17,913 nt of DNA from an uncultured Caulobacter sp. (GCA_937991555.1 CALKHU010000152.1:1-17913), one strand, 5' to 3'; positions 1 through 8,489 are shown, counted from the stretch's first letter. Notes: a model not told the origin generated them from the sequence alone. Program-made: numbers and translations.

Positions 1-1
1 G

Positions 2-847
2 ATCTGGGTCAGTGCGGAACAGGCGGGGCTGCGCACCGCGCAGATGTTCTGGCCAGGTTCCGAAGCCGCGGTGAGGGGCGTGAGGCCATGGCGCTCGATG
101 CCCTACGCCGAGGAGATGACCAATGCGCAGCGGGTCGACCAGGTCCTCGCATGGCTGGACCTGCCGCCGGAGGAACGCCCCGTCTTCATGACCCTGTACG
201 TCGAGACCATCGACACGACCGGTCACCACGAAGGGCCGGACAGCGAGGCGCTGAACGCGGCGCTGGCCAGCGTCGACCGCGCGTTTTCCGGGCTGGTGGA
301 GGGACTGAAGGCGAGGGGGCTCTATGACCGCGTCAACATCGTGGTCGTCTCCGACCACGGCATGGCGCCGACCGCGCCGGACCGCCAGATCCCGCTCGAC
401 GAGTTGTTCGGCGCCGGCAGCTTTCGCTGGGTGACGCTCGGCTCGATGGCCGGCCTGGTTCCCGCCGACGCGGACGCCGAGCGGCGGATCGTCGGAGAGC
501 ACGCCAACGTCACCTGCTGGCGTAAGGGCGAACTCCCGGCGCGGTTCGCGTACGGCGCACACCCCCGTATCCCGCCGGTTGTCTGCGTCGCCCGGACGGG
601 CTGGACCCTGACGACCCGCCAGCGCCTGACCGAGCGGCCGCCGAAGCCCGGCGGGGCGCACAGCTACGATCCCGACGAGCCGCTGATGCAGGCGATTTTC
701 CTCGCCCGGGGACCCGCGTTCCGCCCGGGCGTGGTCCTGCCGCGGTTCGACAATGTTTCGGTCTATCCGCTGCTGGCCAGACTGCTCGGCCTCCAGCCCG
801 CGCCCAATGACGGCCGCCTGTCCGACACCGCTGCGGCGCTCAAGTAG
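2..847 (+). CDS. ENPP-type nucleotide pyrophosphatase/phosphodiesterase, 3' part
   Basis: This is the C-terminal part of a type I phosphodiesterase/nucleotide pyrophosphatase of the alkaline phosphatase superfamily. The family hydrolyses phosphodiester or pyrophosphate bonds with two zinc ions, usually outside the cytoplasm. The frame is open from base 2 and the residues before the first ATG (position 44), IWVSAEQAGLRTAQ followed by MFWPGSEAA, match the family, so the gene starts upstream of the window and the ATG at 44 is internal. Family metal-binding motifs are visible: the ETIDTTGHHEGP stretch (Asp and His ligands), VVSDHGM (Asp-His pair) and GAHSYDPDEP (late His). The nucleophile Thr and any signal peptide lie off the left edge. 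It ends in LSDTAAALK with no obvious terminator after it. Family assignment is secure; the substrate is not known. Confidence 0.9.
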   Translation: MWVSAEQAGLRTAQMFWPGSEAAVRGVRPWRSMPYAEEMTNAQRVDQVLAWLDLPPEERPVFMTLYVETIDTTGHHEGPDSEALNAALASVDRAFSGLVEGLKARGLYDRVNIVVVSDHGMAPTAPDRQIPLDELFGAGSFRWVTLGSMAGLVPADADAERRIVGEHANVTCWRKGELPARFAYGAHPRIPPVVCVARTGWTLTTRQRLTERPPKPGGAHSYDPDEPLMQAIFLARGPAFRPGVVLPRFDNVSVYPLLARLLGLQPAPNDGRLSDTAAALK

Positions 848-880
848 CTCCGCTCCCCCGCGGCCGGCCCCGTCGGCGGG

Positions 881-910
881 TTGACGAGATAATTGCGATA
901 TGAGTTAAAT
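881..910 (+). promoter_or_regulatory. Candidate promoter/operator of the VOC-ArsR operon
   Basis: TTGACG at 881-886 resembles a -35 box and TTAAAT at 905-910 a weak -10 box (18-base spacer). The stretch 887-927 is strikingly AT-rich for this GC-rich window, and the direct repeats GCGATATGAG (895-904) and GCGATCTGGA (915-924) are 20 bases apart, about two helical turns. Since the second gene of the operon is an ArsR-type repressor, autoregulation here is plausible. This is inference from sequence pattern only. Confidence 0.4.
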
Positions 911-925
911 ATTAGCGATCTGGAA

Positions 926-931
926 AAGGAG
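926..931 (+). promoter_or_regulatory. Shine-Dalgarno that fixes the VOC start
   Basis: AAGGAG lies 6 bases before the ATG at 938. It favours that start over the in-frame TTG at 893, which would translate the AT-rich promoter region and include a rare TTA codon. Confidence 0.75.
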
Positions 932-937
932 ATCGTC

Positions 938-1402
938 ATGGCCGCGCACCCGCCGCTGTCGTCCGCCGTGGTCTACAGGGACCCGAAGGCCGCGCTCCGG
1001 TTCCTGGAGGAGGCGTTCGGCTTCGAGCTGACGCTGCTGATCGAGGATGCGGACGGCAATCTCGCCCACTCGCAGATGAGCTGGAACGGCGGCGTCGTCA
1101 TGGTCGGCAACGAGTGGACCGACCAGCACCGCAGCCCGGCCTCGATCGGCGGCCTGATGACCCAGACGGTGCACATCCAGATCCCGGAAGGCGAGGGGAC
1201 TGTCGACGCCCATTGCGAGCGCGCCCGCAAGGCCGGGGCGGTCATCGTCGCCGAGCCGGAGACGCAGTTCTACGGCGACCGCACCTATCGCTGCAAAGAC
1301 CCGGAAGGCCATGTCTGGACGGTCAGCCAGACGGTCGCGGCGACCGATCCGGCCGACTGGGAGGCGAAGACCGGCCTGAAGACGCCGGTGTTCAGGACGT
1401 GA
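938..1402 (+). CDS. VOC family (glyoxalase/bleomycin-resistance fold) protein
   Basis: A 154-residue single-domain protein of the vicinal oxygen chelate superfamily. It begins with the usual pattern of this fold, SSAVVYRDPKAALRFLEEAF, followed by GFEL, and ends with a second beta-alpha-beta module containing TYRCKDPEGHVWTVSQ. Members include glyoxalase I, ring-cleaving dioxygenases and antibiotic-sequestering proteins, but the small PhnB-like members found beside ArsR and SRPBCC genes have no settled reaction. The ATG at 938 is chosen because of the Shine-Dalgarno at 926-931. The stop codon overlaps the GTG start of the ArsR gene by 4 bases, so the two are translationally coupled. The gene is first in the cluster, directly behind the probable operator. 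The specific substrate cannot be read from the sequence. Confidence 0.85.
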   Translation: MAAHPPLSSAVVYRDPKAALRFLEEAFGFELTLLIEDADGNLAHSQMSWNGGVVMVGNEWTDQHRSPASIGGLMTQTVHIQIPEGEGTVDAHCERARKAGAVIVAEPETQFYGDRTYRCKDPEGHVWTVSQTVAATDPADWEAKTGLKTPVFRT

Positions 1403-1728
1403 GCGCGGCGTCGCGCCTCGACGACACCCTCGCCGCCCTGGCCGATCCGCACCGCCGGCAGGTCGTCGAGCTGCTCCGCGAGCGCCCCCGGCGGGCCGGG
1501 GAGCTGGCCGAGGCGACCGGGCTGACCGCCCCGGCGATGAGCCGTCACCTTCGCACCCTGCGCCGTTCGGGCCTGGTCGAGGAGACCAGCCCCGACTTCG
1601 ACGCCCGCGTGCGCGTCTATCAGCTGAGGCCCGAGCCCATGGTCCATCTGCTGCGCTGGCTCGAGGAGACCGAGCGGATGTGGTCGGCCCAGCTGTCGGC
1701 CTTCAAGGCCCATCTGGAAGGACGCTGA
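1399..1728 (+). CDS. ArsR-family winged-helix transcriptional repressor
   Basis: A 109-residue helix-turn-helix regulator. The N-terminal part, LAALADPHRRQVVELLRERP, is the classic ArsR opening helix. It is followed by the HTH with recognition helix APAMSRHLRTLRRSGLVEE and the beta-hairpin wing (DARVRVYQL). No cysteine metal site of the CVC type is present, so it is not a typical arsenic or zinc sensor; it resembles the non-metal ArsR proteins that control SRPBCC/VOC operons. The GTG start at 1399 overlaps the VOC stop (GTGA), and the stop overlaps the next ATG by one base (TGATG). It probably represses its own operon from the AT-rich site at 881-925. The effector is unknown. Confidence 0.88.
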   Translation: MSAASRLDDTLAALADPHRRQVVELLRERPRRAGELAEATGLTAPAMSRHLRTLRRSGLVEETSPDFDARVRVYQLRPEPMVHLLRWLEETERMWSAQLSAFKAHLEGR

Positions 1729-2204
1729 TGGCCAGCCGCGTCGTCGTCGCCCTGCGGGTCAAGGCCACGCCGGAACGCGCCTTCGAGGCCTTCACGGCCG
1801 AGATCGGCGCCTGGTGGCGGCCGAACGGCCTGTTCGCCTTCACCCCGCGCGAACCGGGCGTGCTGTCGTTCGAAGATCTCGGCGAGGCCGGCCGTCGCCT
1901 GATCGAGACCCGCGCCGGCGGCAAGGTGTTCGAGATCGGCCGCGTGACAGTCTGGGAGCCGGGCGCGCGGCTGGTCGTCGGCTGGCGCCAGGCGACCTTC
2001 GCGCCGGACATGGCGACCGAGGTGGAGGTCACCTTCGAGGCGGTCGGCGACGGGGAGACCCGCGTCACGGTCATCCACGCCGGCTGGGACAGCGTCCCGC
2101 AGGCCCACGTCGCGCGCCACGGTTTCCCGCTGGCGGTGTTCCAGATGCGCCACGCCGAATGGTGGCAGGCGTTGCTGAAGCGGCTTGAGAGGCATCTCGC
2201 TTGA
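1728..2204 (+). CDS. SRPBCC / AHSA1-like protein
   Basis: A 158-residue START-fold (SRPBCC) protein of the AHSA1 group. Visible hallmarks are the N-terminal strand with VKATPERAFEAFTAEIGAWW, the central GGKVFEIGRVTVWEPGARLV segment, and the C-terminal long helix starting near FPLAVFQMRHAEWW. These proteins have a deep hydrophobic cavity that binds small ligands; the bacterial ones next to ArsR genes have no known reaction. The ATG at 1728 overlaps the ArsR stop by one base, so it is coupled to the repressor. The order VOC-ArsR-SRPBCC differs from the more usual ArsR-first order. A 43-base gap separates it from the next gene. Confidence 0.85.
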   Translation: MASRVVVALRVKATPERAFEAFTAEIGAWWRPNGLFAFTPREPGVLSFEDLGEAGRRLIETRAGGKVFEIGRVTVWEPGARLVVGWRQATFAPDMATEVEVTFEAVGDGETRVTVIHAGWDSVPQAHVARHGFPLAVFQMRHAEWWQALLKRLERHLA

Positions 2205-2247
2205 TCGATCCGCCCCTCGTCATGACGGTGGAAAGGAACTGCGAACC

Positions 2248-2595
2248 GTGACCTTCACCCACGACGACATCCGGGCCCTCGCGCTCAGCCTCCCCGGGGC
2301 CGAGGAGCATCCGCATTTCGACCGCGCCTCGTTCCGGGTGCGCGGCAAGATCTTCGCGACCCTGCCGCCGTCGAAGGAGGGCCGGGACCTCGTCGTTCTC
2401 AAGCTGCCGACGCTGGTGAAGGAGTCGCTGCAGGAGACGGACGCCGGGGCCGTCCTGTCGCTGGGCGCCTGGGACAGGGGCGGCTGGACGCAGCTCGACA
2501 TCGGGCGCATGGACAGGGACAGGCTGGCCGACCTGATCCGGCTCGCCTGGCGCCAGGTCGCGCCGAAATCGCTGCAGGCCGGGGACCCGCCATGA
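2248..2595 (+). CDS. YjbR/MmcQ family protein
   Basis: A 115-residue protein with the complete YjbR/MmcQ pattern: LSLPGAEEHPHFDRASFRV near the start, then RGKIFATL, VVLKLP, the GGWTQLDIG strand and a closing RLAWRQVAP helix. The fold is a double-wing DNA-binding-like domain, but no function is established for the family. The GTG at 2248 is preferred: an AAAGGA Shine-Dalgarno (2232-2237) lies 10 bases upstream and the protein then begins exactly where the family does. A longer in-frame start at 2185 would overlap the SRPBCC gene and add non-family sequence. The stop overlaps the exporter start (ATGA, 2592-2595), so the two genes are translationally coupled. Confidence 0.87.
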   Translation: MTFTHDDIRALALSLPGAEEHPHFDRASFRVRGKIFATLPPSKEGRDLVVLKLPTLVKESLQETDAGAVLSLGAWDRGGWTQLDIGRMDRDRLADLIRLAWRQVAPKSLQAGDPP

Positions 2596-3851
2596 CCGAC
2601 GACACGCAGAGAGCGCAGAAGGGCCGCCGCGCCGGCTTCGGCTTCATCTTCGCCTCGTCGGTGATGAACTCGATCTCGTTCGGGATCATGATCCCGATCC
2701 TGCCGAACCTGATCGTCCAGTTCACCGGCGGGAACAGCGCCTCGGCCTCGCTGTGGAACACCCTGTTCATGGTCAGCTGGGGCCTGATGCAGTTCGTCAT
2801 CGGACCGGTGCTGGGCATGATGTCCGACCGCTTCGGCCGGCGTCCGGTGCTGCTGCTGTCGCTGTTCGGCCTCGCCGTCGACTTCCTGTTCATGGCCTTC
2901 GCGCCCAGCCTGATGTGGCTGCTCGTCGGCCGCGTGCTCAACGGCATGACCGCCGCCAGCTTCTCCACCGCCAACGCCTACGCCGCCGACGTCACCCCGC
3001 CGGAAGAACGCGCCAAGGTGTTCGGCTGGATGGGCAGCGCCTTCAGCTTCGGCTTCGTGTTCGGGCCGTTCCTCGGCGGCTGGCTGGGCGGTTTCGACCT
3101 GCGGCTGCCGTTCCTGGTCGCCGCCGGCCTGACCGCGGTGAACTTCCTCTACGGCCTGCTGGTGCTGCCGGAATCGCTGGCGCCGGACCGGCGCATCGCC
3201 CGCTTCGACTGGTCGAAAGCCAATCCGTTCGGGTCGCTGAAGCTGCTCGGCGCCCACCGCGACCTCGCCAGCCTGGCCGGCGTCTACCTGATCTACCAGG
3301 TCGCCCACATGGTCCTGCCGAGCATCTTCGTGCTCTACACCGGCTACCGCTACGGCTGGACCCCGCTGGCCATGGGCGCCCAGATGGCGGTCACCGGGGT
3401 GCTCGGCATCGTGGTCTCGATCTTCCTCGTCGCGCCGGTGGTCCGGCGGATCGGCGAGCGGGGCGCGGTGCTGCTCGGGGCCCTCTGCGGCGCCGCCGGC
3501 TTCGCCATCTACGGCGCCGCGCCGACAACCGCGCTCTACCTGGTCGGCATGCCGGTCTTCGCCGGCATGGGCTTCCTGGTGCCCGGGCTGATGGGCCTGA
3601 TGAGTCGCCGCGTCGGCCCGCACGAGCAGGGCCAGCTCCAGGGCGCCAACCAGAGCCTGTCGGGCATCGCCTCGATCGCCGGGCCGATGATCTTCGGACC
3701 GGTCTACGCCTGGTCGGTGGACCACGACTCGACGGTCCACATGCCGGGCCTCGCCATCTGGGTCGCCGGCGCCCTGCTGCTGCTCGCCTTCGCCATCAGC
3801 CTGGCGGTCGCCCGGCCCGTGTCGACGCAGACGGAACCCGCCCGGGCCTGA
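2592..3851 (+). CDS. MFS efflux transporter, TetA (DHA1) type
   Basis: A 419-residue inner-membrane proton antiporter with about twelve hydrophobic segments. The loop motif GMMSDRFGRRPVLLLSLFG (about residues 75-93) is the MFS motif A in its TetA form. The helix around GFVFGPFLGGWLGG (154-167) is antiporter motif C, followed by the PES tripeptide (193-195) common in tetracycline-type exporters. The closest recognised group is TCR/Tet; chromosomal members in soil and freshwater alphaproteobacteria seldom have a proven substrate, so tetracycline resistance should not be assumed. It starts inside the stop of the YjbR gene and is the last gene of the cluster begun by the VOC gene, suggesting export of whatever compound the VOC/SRPBCC proteins handle. 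That link is inference. Confidence 0.88.
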   Translation: MTDDTQRAQKGRRAGFGFIFASSVMNSISFGIMIPILPNLIVQFTGGNSASASLWNTLFMVSWGLMQFVIGPVLGMMSDRFGRRPVLLLSLFGLAVDFLFMAFAPSLMWLLVGRVLNGMTAASFSTANAYAADVTPPEERAKVFGWMGSAFSFGFVFGPFLGGWLGGFDLRLPFLVAAGLTAVNFLYGLLVLPESLAPDRRIARFDWSKANPFGSLKLLGAHRDLASLAGVYLIYQVAHMVLPSIFVLYTGYRYGWTPLAMGAQMAVTGVLGIVVSIFLVAPVVRRIGERGAVLLGALCGAAGFAIYGAAPTTALYLVGMPVFAGMGFLVPGLMGLMSRRVGPHEQGQLQGANQSLSGIASIAGPMIFGPVYAWSVDHDSTVHMPGLAIWVAGALLLLAFAISLAVARPVSTQTEPARA

Positions 3852-3885
3852 GGCCATTCCGCCTTGAATACGCCCGAAATCCTTC

Positions 3886-3910
3886 GTGAATTCCGGCGGG
3901 GCGAATCCAC
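3886..3910. repeat. Imperfect inverted repeat upstream of degP
   Basis: GTGAATTC (3886-3893) and GAATCCAC (3903-3910) form a 7-of-8 inverted repeat around a 9-base GC-rich spacer, ending 15 bases before the degP start. It could be an operator or a weak leader hairpin. No convincing promoter boxes were found in the 74-base gap. Confidence 0.25.
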
Positions 3911-3925
3911 GACCTGAAAGAGCTC

Positions 3926-5338
<1,413 letters not shown>

Positions 5339-5354
5339 AGGGGACTGCTTCCGG

Positions 5355-5373
5355 TGTCCCTCCTTCAGGGACA
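5355..5373. repeat. Small hairpin inside the REP-like element
   Basis: TGTCCCT (5355-5361) pairs perfectly with AGGGACA (5367-5373) around a 5-base loop. Confidence 0.75.
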
Positions 5374-5379
5374 TCGGTA

Positions 5380-5418
5380 GCTGTCCCCGACGACGGCGCT
5401 CAAAGGGTCGGGGACAGC
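5380..5418. repeat. Inner hairpin of the REP-like element
   Basis: GCTGTCCCCGAC (5380-5391) pairs perfectly over 12 bases with GTCGGGGACAGC (5407-5418), loop 15 bases. GGTAGC (5376-5381) can also pair with GCTACC (5424-5429), so alternative folds exist. Confidence 0.75.
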
Positions 5419-5448
5419 GACCGGCTACCGCCGGAAGCAGTCCCCAAG

Positions 5449-5485
5449 CCTGTCCCCGGCGGCTTCGAAAGCGGCGGGGGACAGG
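5449..5485. repeat. Third hairpin of the REP-like cluster
   Basis: CCTGTCCCC (5449-5457) pairs with GGGGACAGG (5477-5485), continued by an inner GCTT/AAGC stem around a CGA loop, with two internal mismatches. It has the same TGTCCCC core as the preceding element and lies 3 bases after it. A further small stem GCAC/GTGC with a TGAA loop follows at 5485-5496. No T-run follows any of these, so they are not typical intrinsic terminators. Confidence 0.7.
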
Positions 5486-5533
5486 CACTGAAGTGCATGT
5501 CCTCGCGCTGTGCAGATGCTAAACCCGCCTCCG

Positions 5534-6838
5534 ATGAGCGACCTGTTCGAAGCCGCCGGCCTGACGCCCCACGCCCCCGCGCCCCTGGCCGAGCGGCTGC
5601 GTCCGCGCACCATCGACGAGGTGGTCGGCCAGGACCATCTGCTCGGCGAGACGGGCCCCATCCGGCGGATGGTCGACAACGGCCGGCTCGGCTCGATGAT
5701 CCTCTGGGGGCCGCCGGGCACGGGCAAGACCACCATCGCGCGGCTGCTGGCCAGGGCGGCGGGCTACGAGTTCCAGCAGATCAGCGCCGTCTTCTCCGGC
5801 GTCGCCGACCTGAAGAGGGCGTTCGAGCAGGCCAGGGGCCGCCGCGCCGCCGGCCAGTCGACCCTGCTGTTCGTCGACGAGATCCACCGCTTCAACCGCG
5901 CGCAGCAGGACGGCTTCCTGCCGTTCGTGGAGGAGGGCGTGGTCACCCTGGTCGGCGCGACCACCGAGAACCCCAGCTTCGAGCTCAACGGCGCCCTGCT
6001 GTCGCGGGCGCAGGTCTATGTGTTGCGCCGCCTGGACGAGGCCGCGCTGGACCAGCTGCTGCAACGGGCGGAGGCGGAGGAGGGGACGTCCCTGCCGCTC
6101 GACCCCGCGGCGCGCGAGGCGATGATCGCCATGGCCGACGGCGACGGCCGCTACCTGCTGACCCTGGCCGAGACGCTGTTCAACATCGGCGCGCCCAGGC
6201 CCCTGACCCCGGCCGAGCTGGGCCAGGTCCTGCAGAAGCGCAGTCCGGCCTACGACAAGGACCGCGAGGAGCACTACAACCTCATCAGCGCGCTGCATAA
6301 GTCGGTGCGCGGCAGCGACCCGGACGCCGCGCTCTACTGGCTCGCCCGGATGCTGGAGGGCGGCGAGGACCCGATGTTCATCGCCCGCCGGCTGATCCGC
6401 ATGGCCAGCGAGGACATCGGCGCCGCCGATCCGATGAGCCTGCTGCTCTGCAACGCCGCCCGGGATGCCTACGAGATGCTCGGCAGCCCGGAGGGCGAGC
6501 TGGCCCTGGCCCAGGCCTGTGTCCACATGGCCTGCGCCCCCAAGTCGGTGGCCGTCTACAAGGCCTTCGGCGCGGCCCGGAAGGCGGCGCGCGAGACCGG
6601 CTCCCTGACCCCGCCCGCCCACATCCTCAACGCCCCGACCCGGATGATGAAGGATCTCGGCTACGGCAAGGGCTACGCCTACGATCCCGACACCGAGGAA
6701 GGCTTCAGCGGCCAGAACTACTTCCCGGACCGCATGGAGCGGCGGGTCTTCTACCAGCCGAAGGGCGAGGGCCACGAAGCCAAGGTGAAGGAGCGCTTGG
6801 AACGCTGGGCGGCGATGCGGAAGGACAAGGGCGGATGA
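5534..6838 (+). CDS. rarA: Replication-associated recombination protein A (RarA/MgsA)
   Basis: A 434-residue AAA+ ATPase of the clamp-loader clade (RarA/MgsA, Mgs1/WRNIP1 in eukaryotes), which acts at stalled replication forks with SSB. Walker A is GPPGTGKT (residues 59-66), Walker B LLFVDEIH (111-118), sensor 1 ATTEN (142-146), and the arginine finger sits in LLSRA (Arg158). The C-terminal tetramerisation region is intact, including RSPAYDKDREEHYNLISALH, the HKSVRGSDPDAALYWLARML segment and NYFPDRMERRVFYQP near the end. Length is normal for the family. The start at 5534 (MSDLFEAAGL) is chosen by the usual family N-terminus; ATG 5516 and GTG 5510 are in-frame alternatives, and none has a clear Shine-Dalgarno. 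It lies after the hairpin cluster, so it is probably transcribed separately from degP. Confidence 0.95.
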   Translation: MSDLFEAAGLTPHAPAPLAERLRPRTIDEVVGQDHLLGETGPIRRMVDNGRLGSMILWGPPGTGKTTIARLLARAAGYEFQQISAVFSGVADLKRAFEQARGRRAAGQSTLLFVDEIHRFNRAQQDGFLPFVEEGVVTLVGATTENPSFELNGALLSRAQVYVLRRLDEAALDQLLQRAEAEEGTSLPLDPAAREAMIAMADGDGRYLLTLAETLFNIGAPRPLTPAELGQVLQKRSPAYDKDREEHYNLISALHKSVRGSDPDAALYWLARMLEGGEDPMFIARRLIRMASEDIGAADPMSLLLCNAARDAYEMLGSPEGELALAQACVHMACAPKSVAVYKAFGAARKAARETGSLTPPAHILNAPTRMMKDLGYGKGYAYDPDTEEGFSGQNYFPDRMERRVFYQPKGEGHEAKVKERLERWAAMRKDKGG

Positions 6839-6911
6839 GTGCGCTTTCTGCGCTGACGCTCACCTTTCGCTGCATTATGGCTCCACCCGACTGTCGCACT
6901 TAAGGGGCGTA

Positions 6912-7691
6912 GTGTCCGAAAGTATCCCCATGCGACGCCTCCTCTTAATGCCTGTCTTGCTTGCCGTGCTGGGCGGCGGCCTGCTCGCGGTTGGCTTCTC
7001 CACGCCGCGCTACAGCGACGAGACTGCCGCTGAACGGGCGCTCGACGACCTGAGCCATGAGTGGGGGCAGCATGTTGAGACCAGCCCAAAGATCGTTAGC
7101 CAAGCCTACTCGGACCGCTTCTTTGTCATCCTGAAGCAGTACGAAACGCGTCGCTGGACGCTGATCGATCTTGGCTACTTGGCCCTGGCCTGGAGCGTTA
7201 TGGTCGGCATCGTCCTCGCTCTCCGCTGGCGGCCCTGGCGGCGGCAATCACGGCTGATGCCGGCAATGGGACTGACAGCGCTGGCTCTGTTGCTGTTCTG
7301 GCCGGGCCTGGTTGCTGAACCAGTTTACGCCTCCGCTAGAGAGCAACTTCCCTACTGGGCGGATACTATCGGCATACCGATCATCTCTTCGACCATCGGT
7401 ATGCTCGTCGTTTCCCCAATTGTGGCGCTCGCACTGCTGCTTCCGTTTCTCCGGCGAACAGGGCCAGGTCCTCTTGTAGAGTCCGCCGGCTATTGGCCGC
7501 TGCGGTGGAGGCTTCTACCCATGCTGCTTGTCTATGGTCCGCTCGCTGTCGCCTTTTCGATCTCGTTCGTCTGGGCAGTGGGGCCGTCCGGTTGGGCTAC
7601 CTCGATCGCGGGGGGATTGCTGCTATGGCTGACCATCAACGCGGCGAGCGTGTGGCTAGCACCGCGCCGGGCTAAACTGTCCGAGTCATGA
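6912..7691 (+). CDS. Unrecognised six-helix membrane protein, foreign codon use
   Basis: A 259-residue hypothetical membrane protein that I do not recognise. Hydrophobic segments are at about residues 9-29, 85-105, 115-135, 155-180, 201-223 and 227-250. A soluble loop of about 55 residues lies between the first two, carrying the charged segment DETAAERALDDLSHEWGQH. Its composition differs from its neighbours: clearly lower GC and codons rare elsewhere in the window (TTA in the first helix, AGA, ATA, GTA). That suggests recent acquisition. GTG 6912 has an AAGGGG 4 bases upstream; ATG 6930 is an alternative start that begins with MRRLLL. The stop overlaps the next start (ATGA, 7688-7691). A 7-base TGTCCGA repeat occurs near both ends (6913-6919 and 7678-7684). 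No function is proposed. Confidence 0.7.
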   Translation: MSESIPMRRLLLMPVLLAVLGGGLLAVGFSTPRYSDETAAERALDDLSHEWGQHVETSPKIVSQAYSDRFFVILKQYETRRWTLIDLGYLALAWSVMVGIVLALRWRPWRRQSRLMPAMGLTALALLLFWPGLVAEPVYASAREQLPYWADTIGIPIISSTIGMLVVSPIVALALLLPFLRRTGPGPLVESAGYWPLRWRLLPMLLVYGPLAVAFSISFVWAVGPSGWATSIAGGLLLWLTINAASVWLAPRRAKLSES

Positions 7692-8470
7692 GCCCCCGTC
7701 CGCCCCGCAAGGTGAAGGCCCACGAGACGCCGATCGTCCTCACGCCCGAGGAGGTCGCCTTCACGCGCGGGCTGGTCATCCATCAGGACCCGCACGTCAT
7801 CGCGCTGAACAAGCCGCCGGGCCTCTCCAGCCAGGGCGGGCGGATCAACGCCAACACGCTGGACGAACTGCTCTGGGCCTTCGCCACGGCCGGCGGCAAC
7901 CGGCCGCGGCTGGTGCACCGGCTGGACCGCGACACCAGCGGCGTGATCCTCACCGCCCGCACCAAGCCGGCCGCGAGTTTCCTCGGCAAGGCCATGATCG
8001 CCAAGCGGTTCCGCAAGACCTACCTGGCCATCGTCGCGCCGGGCGCGCCGTCGCCGAAGGGCGGGACGATCGAGGCCCCGCTGCGCCGCGAGAGCATCGG
8101 CCGCGAGGCCTATATGCGGGTGACTGACGCCGATCACCCCGACGCCGAGACCGCGAAGACCCGCTACCGCACCTTGGCCGCCACGCCCGAGGCGGCGCTG
8201 ATGGAGCTGTCGCCGGAGACCGGCCGCATGCACCAGCTGCGGGTGCACATGCAGAGCCTCGGCCGGCCCATCGTCGGCGACGTGCGCTACGGCGGCGCCC
8301 TGACCGTGGGCGGCCATCCCGTGCCGCGCCTGATGCTGCATGCCGTCCGGCTCAGCTATCCCCATCCGGACGGCCACATGGCCACGGTGGAGGCCCCGAT
8401 GCCGGACGACATGGCCGCGCTGGCCGATGCAGTGGGCCTTGCGGGAACCCGGGCGCCGGGCGCAGCTTAG
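7688..8470 (+). CDS. RluA-family pseudouridine synthase without S4 domain
   Basis: A 260-residue RNA pseudouridine synthase converting specific uridines in rRNA or tRNA to pseudouridine. The catalytic motif HRLDRDTSG (His77-Gly85) contains the nucleophilic Asp80. The entry motif NKPPGLSSQGG (41-51) and the late ETGRMHQLRVHMQSLGRPIV segment are typical of the RluA family. It lacks the N-terminal S4 RNA-binding domain found in RluC/RluD, as in the RluA subgroup, and is distinct from the S4-bearing paralogue at 10684-11691. The ATG lies in the stop of the upstream membrane-protein gene and no clear Shine-Dalgarno precedes it, so it may depend on coupling. The target uridine cannot be assigned from sequence. 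Confidence 0.9.
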   Translation: MSPRPPRKVKAHETPIVLTPEEVAFTRGLVIHQDPHVIALNKPPGLSSQGGRINANTLDELLWAFATAGGNRPRLVHRLDRDTSGVILTARTKPAASFLGKAMIAKRFRKTYLAIVAPGAPSPKGGTIEAPLRRESIGREAYMRVTDADHPDAETAKTRYRTLAATPEAALMELSPETGRMHQLRVHMQSLGRPIVGDVRYGGALTVGGHPVPRLMLHAVRLSYPHPDGHMATVEAPMPDDMAALADAVGLAGTRAPGAA

Positions 8471-8489
8471 TCTGGTCGGAGGACACGCC

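Larger units (their letters stand above)
5340..5445. repeat. REP-like nested inverted-repeat element
   Basis: A perfect 15-base inverted repeat, GGGGACTGCTTCCGG at 5340-5354 and CCGGAAGCAGTCCCC at 5431-5445, encloses two further hairpins (5355-5373 and 5380-5418). All stems are built on the core TGTCCC(C)/GGGGACA. The region is non-coding, starts two bases after the degP stop and lies between degP and rarA. The architecture resembles REP/BIME or small non-autonomous elements mobilised by IS200-like (RAYT) transposases. No transposase is in the window, so the class is inference. Confidence 0.7.

Noticed and set aside
44..46. ATG at 44 as start of the phosphodiesterase
   Set aside because: The frame is open and family-like from base 2, so the gene extends beyond the left edge.
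893..895. TTG at 893 as an alternative start of the VOC protein
   Set aside because: It lies in the promoter-like AT-rich stretch and lacks a ribosome-binding site; ATG 938 has one and matches the family start.
3852..3925. Heat-shock or extracytoplasmic-stress promoter before degP
   Set aside because: CTTGAA is present near 3863, but no matching -10 element at correct spacing was found, nor a GGAAC/GAACTT-type element.
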